A DNA stretch of 64,000 nucleotides from CAWAYH01 sp963786195 (GTDB lineage Bacteria > Acidobacteriota > Vicinamibacteria > Vicinamibacterales > 2-12-FULL-66-21): positions 1-64,000 of the forward strand of contig CAWAYH010000007.1 in the NCBI GenBank assembly GCA_963786195.1, given 5' to 3'. Under the pieces are notes generated by a model. That model had not been told where the DNA came from. It saw nothing but the letters and a program-made list of their open reading frames with translations, and ran no database searches. The position numbers and the translations under genes were made by a program. The first letter of the stretch is position 1; each line of letters opens with the position of its first letter. Positions 13,569 through 22,074 of this stretch are shown piece after piece.

Positions 13569-13659
13569 TGTCCGGCTTTAGCCTGGCTTTAGCCGGACCG
13601 CGTGTAGTGTCCGGCTTCAGCCGGACCGTGTGTAGTGTCCGGCTTCAGCCGGACCGTGA
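13565..13659. repeat. three head-to-tail 28-bp hairpin units
   Basis: The unit GTAGTGTCCGGCTTCAGCC (first part) occurs at 13604 and 13632 with a 28-bp period, and in a longer variant at 13565. Its core GTCCGGCTTCAGCCGGAC is an inverted repeat with 8-bp arms. It starts inside the stop codon region of the giant gene, so it could act as an RNA processing or termination structure. It resembles a dispersed REP-like element. Confidence 0.7.
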
Positions 13660-13696
13660 TCTCTCGGCGATGGCCGTCCACCAAATACGAGGCGTT

Positions 13697-15033
13697 ATGA
13701 GCATCAAGAATGAGCGGCGGCAATTCAGGCTTCACGGACTCAGGCTGCTGGTGATTACAGCGCTGCTGTTGCTCCTTCCCGGGCAGCAACATCGCGCAAC
13801 AGATCATCGACCTGTGCGGCTGCGCTGGCGATCCGACGTTGCAGCCGTTCAACGCCGGCAATCCGGCTACGTATCCGCCAGGGACGTCCGGATGCTCGAG
13901 CCGCTTGCAACTCGGGCACGATCACGCTGCCGCTCCCTCCAGATGGAGTGCTGCGCTTCAGCAGTTTCACCGTCGACGGCAACTTTACGGTCGGATTCTC
14001 CCGCAATGCCGCGAACACACCCGTCACGATCCTCGTGTCCGGAAACGTGCTCATCCGAAACCCAGTGGGATGCTGCCCCGACCTCCAGGTGTCGGCCAAT
14101 GACGGATCGAACGCGTCGAACGGGTTCGCGGGCGTCGGCGGCCTTGGCGGCAACGGGGGCTTCCGGGGAGGTGATGGATCGGCGCTCGGCGGTCAACGGC
14201 TTCAACATCGGCAGGCGCCGGCCTCGGTCCGGGCGGAGGGGCGCCTGGCACACCCACGTCCGGCCCTGCGGGTGCCGTGTTTTTCGGGCTGCCCGAACTG
14301 GTACCACTCATCGGCGCCTCCGGGGGCGGTGGCGGCGCGGGCTTCGGCACCTCAACGAACTGCGCGGGTGGAGGCGGAGGCGGAGGGGGCGGCGGTCTTC
14401 TGATTGTGGCGAACGGCACCTTCACCATTCAGGACTACGACGTGCTTTCCCAGGCCGGCTCGGGCGGCGCGTCCGCGCAACACTGCGTGCGCCAACGGCG
14501 GAGGGGGCGGAGCCGGCGGCGCAATTCGTCTCGTGGCCAGCCGCTTCGTGAACGGCGGCAACGGGCGCCTGTGGGCGCAGGGGGCCGCCGGTAGCCAGGG
14601 TGGAGGCACGGGGACCGACGGTCGGATCAGGCTCGAAAGCCTCGACGCCTCTGCGCAAACGGCTTTCACGTCGAATCCCCCGGCGATCCGAATCACGGGA
14701 CCCGGACCTGTCGCGAACCCTGTTTCACCGACGGTCAAGATCACCGCCGTCGGCGGTCAGGCCACACCCGCCGTGCCTCAGGGCGGGTACGGCGCCATCG
14801 ATATCGTGTTGCCCGCACCAGGCGTCACGAGCATCGACGTCGCCACGACGGGCGTCCCGAGCGGGACGACAGTGCTGGTGACGGTGAAACCCAGGATCGG
14901 CGGACCGGCGCAACCCGTCACCATTCCGCTGAACACGTGCGACAGCGCTGGCGCCTGCACCGCCACGACCGCGTTCAACCTCGCGGCCGGTGCGTACATC
15001 GTCGAAGCGCGCGCGACGTTCCAGGTGCAGTAG
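13697..15033 (+). CDS. Gly-rich exported protein (frameshifted)
   Basis: About 440 residues, rebuilt across five +1 shifts near 13785, 13905, 14190, 14210 and 14487. ATG 13697 gives a basic N-region (MSIKNERRQFRLHGLR) and a hydrophobic core LLVITALLLLLPG, a signal peptide or anchor. The middle (nt 14100-14620) is rich in Gly with runs such as GASGGGGGAGFG and NGGGGGAGGA, alternating with beta-type segments. The last ~120 residues look like a beta-sandwich with a Cys pair (NTCDSAGACTATT). No known family is recognised. It follows the giant gene on the same strand, so it may belong to the same exported assembly. Confidence 0.6.
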
Positions 15034-15051
15034 CCGTCGCTCGGGGTCGAG

Positions 15052-15124
15052 CGGGCTCGGTGGCTCGGTGGCTCGTAGCTCGGTGGCTCGGACGGACTCA
15101 CCGAACTCCCGAACTCCCGAGCTC
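15052..15124. repeat. octamer tandem repeats with partly complementary arms
   Basis: GGCTCGGT-type octamers (15054-15091) are followed by three CCGAACTC/CCGAGCTC octamers (15101-15124). The arms are partly complementary, so a stem is possible. The array fills the gap before the start of the dehydrogenase gene at 15148. Confidence 0.6.
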
Positions 15125-15147
15125 CGGATGCAATATCCTAGTCGGCG

Positions 15148-16000
15148 ATGCTCAACATCAAACGCATTGGTGTCGTCGGCGCGGGAACGATGGGAAACGG
15201 GATCGCCCAGGTCTTCGCGCAATCGGGATTTGACGTCCGGCTGATCGATTCGGCGCCAGGCGCGCTGGATCGCGCCCGGAACACGATCGAGAAGAGCCTC
15301 GCCAAGCTGGTCGAGAAGAGCCGGCTCACGACCAGCGAGCGCGACGCGACCATGGAGCGGCTCGCTCCGGGCACCAGCCTCGACGCGCTCGCCGACGCGG
15401 ACTTCATCGTCGAAGCGATCTTCGAGGATCGACAAGCCAAGCACGCGCTGTTCGCGCGACTCGACCAGCTGACGAAACCCGACGTCATCCTCTCCTCGAA
15501 CACCTCGTCCATCTCGATCACGGTGCTCGGGGCCGCCACCAACCGGCCCGATCGGGTGCTCGGGATGCACTTCATGAACCCCGTGCCGCTGATGTCGCTC
15601 GTCGAGCTGATTCGCGGGCAGGCCACATCCCCCGAATCGATGCTCACCGCCACGGAGCTGTGCATGCGGCTCGGCAAGACCGCGCGTCGAAGCCGCCGAC
15701 TACCCGGGCTTCATCGCCAACCGCGTGTTGATGCCGATGATCAACGAGGCGATTTTCGCCTTGATGGAAGGCGTGGGGACGGCGGAATCGATCGACACCG
15801 TCATGAAGCTTGGCATGAACCATCCGATGGGACCGCTGACGCTCGCGGACTTCATCGGCCTCGACGTGTGCCTCGCGATCATGGACGTGCTGCACGACGG
15901 CCTCGGCGATCCGAAGTACCGGCCGTGTCCCCTGCTCCGCCGAATGGTGGCCGCGGGTCATCTGGGCAGGAAGTCCGGACAGGGGTTCTATCGGTACTGA
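15148..16000 (+). CDS. hbd: 3-hydroxybutyryl-CoA / 3-hydroxyacyl-CoA dehydrogenase (one frameshift)
   Basis: Cytosolic NAD-dependent oxidation of 3-hydroxyacyl-CoA to 3-ketoacyl-CoA, used in beta-oxidation, PHB or butanoate metabolism. About 283 residues, the normal single-module length. N-terminal Rossmann motif GVVGAGTMGNGIAQVF (residues 7-22); SSNTSSISIT and GMHFMNPVPLMSLVELI mark the active-site region; the C-terminal helical domain carries NRVLMPMINEA and GMNHPMGPLTLADFIGLD. A +1 shift lies near 15690, where an extra C in GCGCGTCG breaks TAVEAADYPGF. Repeat arrays flank it on both sides; no partner beta-oxidation gene is adjacent. Confidence 0.9.
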
Positions 16001-16003
16001 CCT

Positions 16004-16040
16004 GGTTCTCGGTTGTTCCGGTTCTCGGTTCTCGGTTTTC
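16004..16040. repeat. GGTTCTC heptamer array
   Basis: GGTTCTC at 16004-16010, 16020-16026 and 16027-16033, with the variant GGTTTTC at 16034-16040. It lies between the dehydrogenase stop and the next ATG at 16056. Confidence 0.6.
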
Positions 16041-16055
16041 GTTCAAGGAGCGCGG

Positions 16056-16422
16056 ATGGTCGATCTGCTGCCGGCGAACCCACGCACGCGGAAGGTTGTG
16101 CTGATCGCGTGGACGGTGGCGGCGATCGTCGGGACGATCGCGGTGTGGCGGTTGTCGACCTACCTCGACACGCTCACCACGCTGGCGGAAACGGATCGGC
16201 CGGCCGCGCTGGAATTGTTTCGATCGAAGGCGTTGCCGGCGCTCATCGCGGTCGTCGCGGTCGCCGCCGGCTCTGGCGCCCTGCTGCTCCGTCAGGGCCT
16301 GCAGATCATGCGCGGGCCGGGCCGGGCGCTGGGGGTCTTCCTCGCCGGCGCCGGGTTCCTGCATGGCGGCGGTGCCGCTCGTGCTCATCTCGATCGTGTT
16401 CTGGATGCTTCGTCAGGTGTAA
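16056..16422 (+). CDS. small membrane protein, unknown function (one frameshift)
   Basis: About 121 residues with three hydrophobic stretches: VVLIAWTVAAIVGTIAVW (residues ~14-31), ALPALIAVVAVAAGSGALLL (~60-79) and a C-terminal VPLVLISIVFWML. Removing the extra C near 16363 joins the frame to FLMAAVPLVLIS and a TAA at 16420; without that, the end reads through as a hydrophilic tail. ATG 16056 is preceded by AAGGAG at 16043. No family is recognised. Confidence 0.6.
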
Positions 16423-16460
16423 CCGGTTTGGCCAGGTAGCCGCGACGCGCCACATGATCC

Positions 16461-16988
16461 TCAGCGCGAGCGGCGAACGCGCAACGCCACCACCATGGCC
16501 AGCACGGGTGTCAGGATCGCCAGCTCCCGCCCGATCGCCAGCGTGTTCTGCGCGACAAAGGGCCAGCCCTGACTGTAGTACCGGGAGATCCCCATGAACA
16601 GGTGAATGGACGACTGAAAGTGCTCCCGGCTGAATGGCCAGAGTGCCATGATGCCGATCGGCACCGTGGTGTCGTTTGCGAGCCAGTCCAGCAGGACGTG
16701 AGAACCATACGCCAGCATGCACGCGATCGCCAGACGAAGCGGCTCCCGCCACGAGCAGGCGCGCGCGATGAGCCACACGGCCGCACCCAGAATCATCGCC
16801 GCGCCGATACTGTGCGTCGGTCCGCTGTGGGCCCGGAACACGAGATCGACATCGGGCAACGCCCCCAGGATGCCGAACGCACCGCCGCGACGCCAGATCG
16901 TCGAGGGCCGTCGGTCGAGGCCGCCCGGGCCGCCGACGAGCAGCCCGGCTGCCGCGCCCGCGAGGGCATGTCCGAGGGGTGAAGGCAT
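16461..16988 (-). CDS. YdjM-like (DUF457) inner-membrane metal-dependent hydrolase family
   Basis: About 175 residues. MPSPLGHALAGAAAG at the N-terminus, the acidic/His motif GALPDVDLVFRAHSGPTHSI, and a second metal-type motif GSHVLLDWLANDT are the hallmarks of the YdjM/DUF457 membrane family (predicted metal-dependent hydrolases). Several membrane segments follow. I prefer the ATG at 16988 because family members begin MPSPLGHA; the ATG at 16997 would add MWR. It is divergent from recA. In enterobacteria ydjM is LexA-controlled, but no LexA box is evident here. Confidence 0.75.
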   Translation of the reverse strand: MPSPLGHALAGAAAGLLVGGPGGLDRRPSTIWRRGGAFGILGALPDVDLVFRAHSGPTHSIGAAMILGAAVWLIARACSWREPLRLAIACMLAYGSHVLLDWLANDTTVPIGIMALWPFSREHFQSSIHLFMGISRYYSQGWPFVAQNTLAIGRELAILTPVLAMVVALRVRRSR

Positions 16989-17139
16989 CCGCCACAAACT
17001 ACTTCAAAAACCGCAATGGCCGGAGCAAGCCGGGGGTTGAAAAAACTGCAATCCCCACAGAGGGGGGGCGAAAGTCGACCAGTGCTGTAAGCTATTAATA
17101 CTAAAGCCTATAGTCAGGCGCATGTGCACACATTTTCGC

Positions 17140-17169
17140 TTGACTTTCTCCCCGGCACGAACCTAGAAT
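17140..17169 (+). promoter_or_regulatory. candidate sigma-70 promoter of recA
   Basis: TTGACT (17140-17145), an 18-bp spacer, and TAGAAT (17164-17169), about 110 bases before the recA ATG. An 8-bp palindrome TGTGCACA at 17123-17130 sits just upstream of the -35 and could be an operator. No known SOS box is recognised. Confidence 0.6.
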
Positions 17170-17281
17170 ACAGATCCGATCGTTCTGCAGTCGTGAGTGA
17201 CCAGCCATCAACAACCGTCGTTCCAGTCCAGTCGCCCTCTCGGCCGTCCCGTCCGACGCGCGACCCGCAAGGAGTGTCCTG

Positions 17282-18328
17282 ATGCCGCCCAGTGAAGATC
17301 GAAACGATCGCGAACGCCTGAAGGCCATCGAGATGGCCGTGGGCCAGATCGAAAAGCAGTTCGGCAAAGGCTCGATCATGCGCCTCGGGCAGAAGGACGC
17401 GGTCTTTGCCGTCCCGGCGATTTCGACCGGCTCCGTCAGCCTGGATTTTGCACTCGGCATCGGCGGTGTCCCGCGCGGCCGCGTCGTGGAGATCTTCGGT
17501 CCGGAGTCCTCGGGTAAGACGACGCTCTCGCTGCAGGTCATCGCCGAGGCGCAGAAGCTCGGGGGAATGGCGGCGTTCGTGGACGCCGAGCATGCGCTCG
17601 ATGCCCAGTACGCCAGGAAGCTCGGCGTCGATCTCGACAACCTGCTGGTCTCGCAGCCGGACAACGGCGAGCAGGCGCTCGAGATCGTCGAGGTGCTCGT
17701 CCGCTCGGGCGCCGTCGACGTCGTGGTCGTCGACTCGGTCGCCGCGCTCGTGCCGCGGGCCGAAATCGAAGGCGAGATGGGCGAAGCGCAGATGGGCCTG
17801 CAGGCCCGGCTCATGTCGCAGGCGCTGCGCAAGCTCACCGGCGTCGTGTCGAAGTCGAAGACGTGCCTGATCTTCATCAACCAGCTGCGCGAGAAGATCG
17901 GCGTGATGTTCGGCAATCCGGAAACGACGACGGGCGGCCGCGCGCTCAAGTTCTACGCGTCGGTGCGGATCGACATCCGCAGGATTGGCGCGATCAAGGA
18001 CGGCGACGCGGTCGTGGGCGGCCGGACGCGCGTCAAGGTCGTCAAGAACAAGGTCGCGCCGCCGTTCCGCGAGGCGGAGTTCGACGTGATGTATGGCGAA
18101 GGGATCTCGCGCGAGGGCGACCTGCTCGATCTCGCCGTCGATCGCCGCATCGTCGAGAAGAGCGGCACGTGGTTCGCCTTCAACGGCGATCGGCTGGGTC
18201 AGGGACGCGAGAACGTCAAGCAGTTCCTGAAGGACAACCCGGTGATCTTCAAGGCGCTCGAGGAGCGCGTCCGCCGCGAGCTGGGCCTCGTGCGCGACGA
18301 CGTCGCGGCCGCGACCGCGTCCGCCTGA
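17282..18328 (+). CDS. recA: recombinase RecA
   Basis: ATP-dependent strand-exchange protein that forms filaments on ssDNA and triggers LexA cleavage. 348 residues, intact and of normal length. KAIEMAVGQIEKQFGKGSIM at the N-terminus, Walker A GPESSGKTTL (~residue 77), Walker B VVVVDSVAALVP, the L1 loop region QMGLQARLMSQALRKLTG, and L2 with NQLREKIGVMFGNPETTTGG. The C-terminal domain ends in a short acidic/Ala tail. ATG 17282 is preceded by AAGGAG. Its lack of frameshifts contrasts with several neighbours. Monocistronic, with a convergent ABC operon ending five bases downstream. Confidence 0.98.
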   Translation: MPPSEDRNDRERLKAIEMAVGQIEKQFGKGSIMRLGQKDAVFAVPAISTGSVSLDFALGIGGVPRGRVVEIFGPESSGKTTLSLQVIAEAQKLGGMAAFVDAEHALDAQYARKLGVDLDNLLVSQPDNGEQALEIVEVLVRSGAVDVVVVDSVAALVPRAEIEGEMGEAQMGLQARLMSQALRKLTGVVSKSKTCLIFINQLREKIGVMFGNPETTTGGRALKFYASVRIDIRRIGAIKDGDAVVGGRTRVKVVKNKVAPPFREAEFDVMYGEGISREGDLLDLAVDRRIVEKSGTWFAFNGDRLGQGRENVKQFLKDNPVIFKALEERVRRELGLVRDDVAAATASA

Positions 18329-18332
18329 CGCC

Positions 18333-19086
18333 CTATTCCTGCCTGTGCAGCGCCCACATGGCCGCCCCGAAGGCGGCCAGGGCGAACAGGCAGAACGCCG
18401 CAGCCTCGAGCACGAGCACGCGCGGATCACCGATGCCGACGGTCGCGTAGCGCAGCACGTCGACGTGCCACGTGATCGGGTTCGCGTACGCGACGGCCCG
18501 GAACGCCGCCGGCAGCGGCTCGAGCGGGTAGAACATCGAGCTCGCGAAGAGGAACACGAAGTAGAAGATCGACGTCACCGTGTTGAACGCGTCGTTGCGC
18601 CGGATGCGCAGCGCGAAGATCGCGTAGAAGAAGAACCATCCGGCCGTGCCGACGATGACGGCGGCGACGAGCAGCGGCAGCAGATCCAGGCGCACGGGGA
18701 TCCCGAGCAGCAGCGCCGGCGAGCGACCACGGTCACGCGCGCCTGCGCCGAGCGCGATCAGCACGTTGAAGAGGACCTTGCCGACCAGGTATTCGCGACC
18801 GGCTCAGCGGATAGGTCAGCATCTCGTAGAAGATGCCGTTGTCGCGGTCCATGAAGAACGACCACGCCGTGTTCGACGCGATGCCGAAGCTCGCCATGCC
18901 GAGCACGCCGCCCAGGAAGAACGCGTTGTAGTCGACGCCGGCGATGGCGCCGCCGACGGCGTGGGTCATGCCGACGCCGAAGACCAGCAGGTACGCGAGC
19001 GGGTAGAACACGTCCCAGAAGATGAAGGTGACGTTCGTCGCGCGGATCTTGCCTTCGCGGTACATGACCGCGCCGAGCGCCGTCAC
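18333..19086 (-). CDS. ABC-2 type export permease (one frameshift)
   Basis: Membrane component of an exporter, about 250 residues with six hydrophobic segments. The GTG at 19086 overlaps the ATPase stop as GTGA, so translation is coupled. N-terminal part: ALGAVMYREGKIRATNV, then helices such as VFYPLAYLLVFGVGM. After a +1 shift near 18790 the C-terminal part reads TAGWFFFYAIFALRIRRND, the ABC-2 signature FLFASSMFYPLEPLP and ANPITWHVDVLRYAT. These are typical of the NodJ/DrrB-like ABC-2 permease family. The substrate cannot be inferred. Confidence 0.8.
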
Positions 19087-20049
19087 GGCTCGCTCCTCTC
19101 GCTCGGCTCTCCCATCAGCTGCACGAAGACGTCCTCGAGGCTGGCGCCGCCGATCTCGACGCGGAGGACCTGTGCGCGTCGTGACAGCTCGGTCACGAGC
19201 GCCAGGACGCTCGATTCCGGCTTCTCGCAGCGCGATCTCGACTGTCGTCGGCGTCACGCGGAGGCGGAGCGGCTGGCGGGTCGTCAGTTCCGGCTCCGAG
19301 GCCGTCCGGCACGCGGTGAAGGTGATCGAGACTTCATAGACGCCGGACGCCAGCAGCTTGAGCGTGTGCAGATCGCCGCGCGCGACCTCCCTGCCCTGGT
19401 TGACGATCAGGATGTCGTCGCAGAGCTCCTCCGCCTCGTGCAGGATCTGCGTCGTGAGCACGATCGTCCGGCCCTTCTGCGCCGCTCTCGCGCAAGCAGC
19501 GCCATCACCGAGCGCTTGAGGATGGGGTCCATGCCGGTCGAGAACTCGTCCATGAAGACGATCGGCGCGTCCACCATGAACACCTTGGCGACCTGGACGC
19601 GCCGGCGGTAGCCGCCGCTCAGGTCCATGACCTTGCGGCCGGCTTCCGTCTGCGAGCCCGAACTGCTCGATCACCCGTCGCGGCCCGGCGCTGAATCTCG
19701 GCGCCGTAGCAGGCCGTGGAAGCGCGCGTAGGTCGTGAGGTTGTCGCGCACCGTCAGGAACAGCTCGGCCGCGCTCTCCTGGATCACCACGGCGATGCGC
19801 TGGCGCACCTTGAGGCCGTCGCGCACGACGTCGAAGCCGTGGACGCGTGCCTGCCCCGCCGTCGGCCGCATCAGCGTCGTCAGGATGCGAAGGGTCGTCG
19901 TCTTTCCGGCGCCGTTCGGTCCGAGCAGGCCGAAGATCGATGCCGGGCGCGACGGAGAACGTCAGGCCGTCGACGGCGCGGACCGGCGCCCGTCCGCGCC
20001 GCGCGTACGTCTTCTCGAGCCGAACGACCTCAATTGCAGGAACTGCCAT
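19083..20049 (-). CDS. ABC-2 exporter ATP-binding protein (several frameshifts)
   Basis: About 315 residues. Walker A GLLGPNGAGKTTTLRIL, Q-loop region AVVIQESAAELFLTVRDNL, signature LSGGYRRRVQVAK, Walker B IVFMDEFSTGMDP (Phe in place of the usual Pro) and the switch region VLTTQILHEAEELCDDILI. The C-terminal end SLEDVFVQLMGEP is the usual tail of CcmA/DrrA-type subunits. The frame changes at several places between 19200 and 19960. ATG 20049 lies seven bases below a 41-nt perfect-armed hairpin and has no clear Shine-Dalgarno sequence. Forms an operon with the permease. Confidence 0.8.
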
Positions 20050-20056
20050 GGACATT

Positions 20057-20097
20057 CGGGGACACTCAATCGTGACAGTCACGTTTGAGTGTCCCCG
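20057..20097. repeat. 41-nt near-perfect palindrome upstream of the ABC operon
   Basis: Outer arms CGGGGACACTCAA / TTGAGTGTCCCCG (13 bp), a T-T mismatch, then inner arms CGTGAC / GTCACG around a single A at 20077. It ends seven bases from the ATG at 20049, so in the transcript the stem would cover the ribosome-binding region. Confidence 0.8.
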
Positions 20098-20118
20098 GTT
20101 TGCCCAGACTACATCAAT

Positions 20119-20152
20119 TGCAGAAAGTGCAGCGGCCCGTGCAGAAAGTGCA
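20119..20152. repeat. 13-bp direct repeat, 21 bp apart
   Basis: TGCAGAAAGTGCA occurs at 20119-20131 and 20140-20152. The start-to-start distance is 21 bp (two helical turns), and each copy has TGCA ends. It lies between the FtsB-like gene and the ABC operon, upstream of the ABC start on the minus strand. Confidence 0.6.
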
Positions 20153-20163
20153 ATGTCCTGGGG

Positions 20164-20469
20164 TCAGCGCGGGACGACGACGAGGATTTCGCCGGGTTTG
20201 ATGAGGCCGAGCTCTTCGCGGGCGACGCTCTCGATCGTGCGGGCATCCTGGCGCAGCTGCTCGATGCGCTGGCTGAGGCGGGCGTTCTCGGACTGCAGGC
20301 GGGACAATTCCGCCACGGTGCGCTGGAACTCTCGGCGCGTGCGCAATGTTTGCGACAGGCCGCGCTCGCCGACGAGCGCGTTGGCGGCCAGGATGCAGAG
20401 CGTCAGGACGATCGAGCGGGCGAGCCACACCTGCTCGCGGCGTCGAACGGGTGATTTCTCTCTGGTCAT
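20164..20469 (-). CDS. FtsB/DivIC-like septum formation initiator protein
   Basis: 101 residues from the ATG at 20469 (MTREKSPVRRREQ). A basic cytoplasmic tail, one membrane helix (SIVLTLCILAANALVG, ~18-33), then a periplasmic coiled coil (LSRLQSENARLSQRIEQLRQ) ending REELGLIKPGEILVVVP, which is the typical FtsB/DivIC end. In known bacteria FtsB links FtsL and FtsQ in the divisome. An upstream extension to 20568 is possible but its composition is unlike a protein start. It sits alone between repeat-rich spacers. Confidence 0.8.
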   Translation of the reverse strand: MTREKSPVRRREQVWLARSIVLTLCILAANALVGERGLSQTLRTRREFQRTVAELSRLQSENARLSQRIEQLRQDARTIESVAREELGLIKPGEILVVVPR

Positions 20470-20589
20470 GATCGGCCGCGCGGAAGAGTACCAGACCCCG
20501 ATCGAAAGTACAAGTCGGTCCGCTGCAGTTGACGGCCAGAAAGTACCGCACTCGCACCAAAAGTACAAGTGGTAAACGTGCGTCGCAGT

Positions 20590-20619
20590 TTGTGGATTCG
20601 CCGGCCCGACTGTTATGAT
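20590..20619 (+). promoter_or_regulatory. candidate promoter of tRNA-Phe
   Basis: TTGTGG (20590-20595), an 18-bp spacer and TATGAT (20614-20619), 20 bases before the tRNA 5' end. Confidence 0.5.
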
Positions 20620-20639
20620 TAGGGTTCTGCCTGCCGCGT

Positions 20640-20715
<76 letters not shown>

Positions 20716-20728
20716 TTTCTCCACGCGC

Positions 20729-21178
20729 TCACTGGCTCCAGTAGTACGCCCTGCGCTGATTCCAGTTCACCGCCCACATCAGCCCGCTCTGTTTTGCGCG
20801 GTAGGCCTTCAGGCCCGCGCTCGCGATGCGTTCGGCATCGAGCGTGCCCCTCAGCAGCACCGGCCACCATTCGATGCGGCCGGGGATGTCGCAGGTGACG
20901 CCCGCGAGCGAGACTTGACCGGGGTCCAGCAATCCGGTCAGTGCGTCCTCGTCACCTGCGCGGAAACTGAACAGCCCCCAACGCCGATTCGAGTCCGGAT
21001 CGTGTGCTTCGCGGATGTCGTGTGCGCCTGGAGGGAGCGCGTTCGGAATCCATCCGCGATCCATCGCCTGTCGGGCCTCCTCGCGCGTCGGGTAGGACCC
21101 CGTCATGACATCGACGTTGCGGCAGCCGGCAAGCGCCGCGACAAGGGCGATGCAGCCGGCCAGCCGAGAGAGACTCAC
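20729..21178 (-). CDS. lipoprotein, unknown function
   Basis: 149 residues. An N-terminal signal with the lipobox LAGC (Cys at about residue 19) predicts a lipid-anchored envelope protein. The mature part has SYPTREEARQAMDRGWIPN and a hydrophobic/aromatic end NWNQRRAYYWSQ. No catalytic motif or named family is recognised. Its ATG overlaps the stop of the nitrilase-family gene by four bases (ATGA), so the two are coupled. Confidence 0.7.
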   Translation of the reverse strand: MSLSRLAGCIALVAALAGCRNVDVMTGSYPTREEARQAMDRGWIPNALPPGAHDIREAHDPDSNRRWGLFSFRAGDEDALTGLLDPGQVSLAGVTCDIPGRIEWWPVLLRGTLDAERIASAGLKAYRAKQSGLMWAVNWNQRRAYYWSQ

Positions 21179-22023
21179 CGCTTCTCTCTGGCAGCCGTCG
21201 CAGGCGGCGCGACCCAGCCCGCATAAAGCTCGGGCCTGCGGTGCTGCAGGAACAGCCGGCGTGCGTGGGACTTCGCCGTTTCAGAAAGATCGACGTCCGC
21301 CGTCAGCGTCTCCTCGACGAGGGCGCCCGCGCGCGCGGTGATGCGTCCATCCGGTGCGCACACGAACGACTCGCCGCCGAACGTCAGGCACTCTTCCTCG
21401 CCGACGCGGTTGCACAGGGCGACGAAGTAGCCGTTCTGAAACGCCGCCACCCGCATCTCCCCTTCGTACAAGCCTTCCGGCCACTCGCCCACCGATCCAG
21501 CCTGCGGAACGACGACGAGATCGGCGCCGCCGAGCGCGAGCGCCCGCATGTACTCGGGATAGTGCCGGTCGTAGCAGATGGCCACGCCGATCGATCCGGC
21601 TTTCGTGCGGTAGACCGGCGCACCGGTGTCGCCAGGCGTGTAGTAACCCTGCTCGTGGAAGCAGGCGTAGTCTGTAATGTGGATCATCCGGGTGCGGCCG
21701 AGCAGCGATCCGTCCGCGTCGATGACCGGCGAGCAGTCGAAGCCGCGCGTCCCCTCCGACTCGAACAGGTTCAGCACGACGACGACGCCAAGCTCGCGCG
21801 CCTTGCGACAGAACATGTCAGTGGTCGGACCCGGCACCGGCTCACCCAGCCGCCACGAGGCGGGCGCCGCCGGACGCTGCGGATAGAACCGCTCGAAGGC
21901 AAGCTCCGCAAACGCCACGAGCTCGGCCCCCTCGCGCGCCGCCCCCTCGAGCGCAGCCAACCCGCGCCGAACGTTCTCGAGCTTGTCGTGACCGGCCGAT
22001 TGCTGAACCAGAGCGATTTTCAT
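21175..22023 (-). CDS. nitrilase-superfamily (carbon-nitrogen hydrolase) protein
   Basis: 282 residues, cytosolic fold, closest by pattern to N-carbamoylputrescine amidase/beta-ureidopropionase. The catalytic Glu lies in VAFAELAFERF (~residue 43) and the nucleophile Cys in GVAICYDRHYPEYMRALAL (~residue 150). At the position of the usual catalytic Lys (RKMHIPD in amidases) this protein has Met: GRTRMIHITDY. The rest of the fold (FTPGD-like YYTPGDTG, GGADLVVVPQ) is kept, so it may use another residue or have a changed reaction. Intact frame, coupled to the lipoprotein gene downstream. Confidence 0.8.
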   Translation of the reverse strand: MKIALVQQSAGHDKLENVRRGLAALEGAAREGAELVAFAELAFERFYPQRPAAPASWRLGEPVPGPTTDMFCRKARELGVVVVLNLFESEGTRGFDCSPVIDADGSLLGRTRMIHITDYACFHEQGYYTPGDTGAPVYRTKAGSIGVAICYDRHYPEYMRALALGGADLVVVPQAGSVGEWPEGLYEGEMRVAAFQNGYFVALCNRVGEEECLTFGGESFVCAPDGRITARAGALVEETLTADVDLSETAKSHARRLFLQHRRPELYAGWVAPPATAAREKR

Positions 22024-22074
22024 AGGCGTCAGCGCTTATGGTGCCGCAAACAATCGCCAATCCGCAATCCGCAG

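Noticed and set aside
13205..13696. A separate gene on the plus strand over 13205-13696
   Set aside because: This frame is the giant gene's fifth segment followed by the hairpin repeat; its second half (VVSGFSRTV-like) is only the translated repeat.
17100..17281. LexA/SOS box before recA
   Set aside because: No match to CTGT-N8-ACAG or GAAC-N4-GTTC; the only palindrome is TGTGCACA, which is too short to call.
20470..20568. Longer N-terminus for the FtsB-like protein
   Set aside because: The added stretch is Cys/Trp-rich and overlaps AAAGTACAAGT repeats; the ATG at 20469 gives the normal family length.
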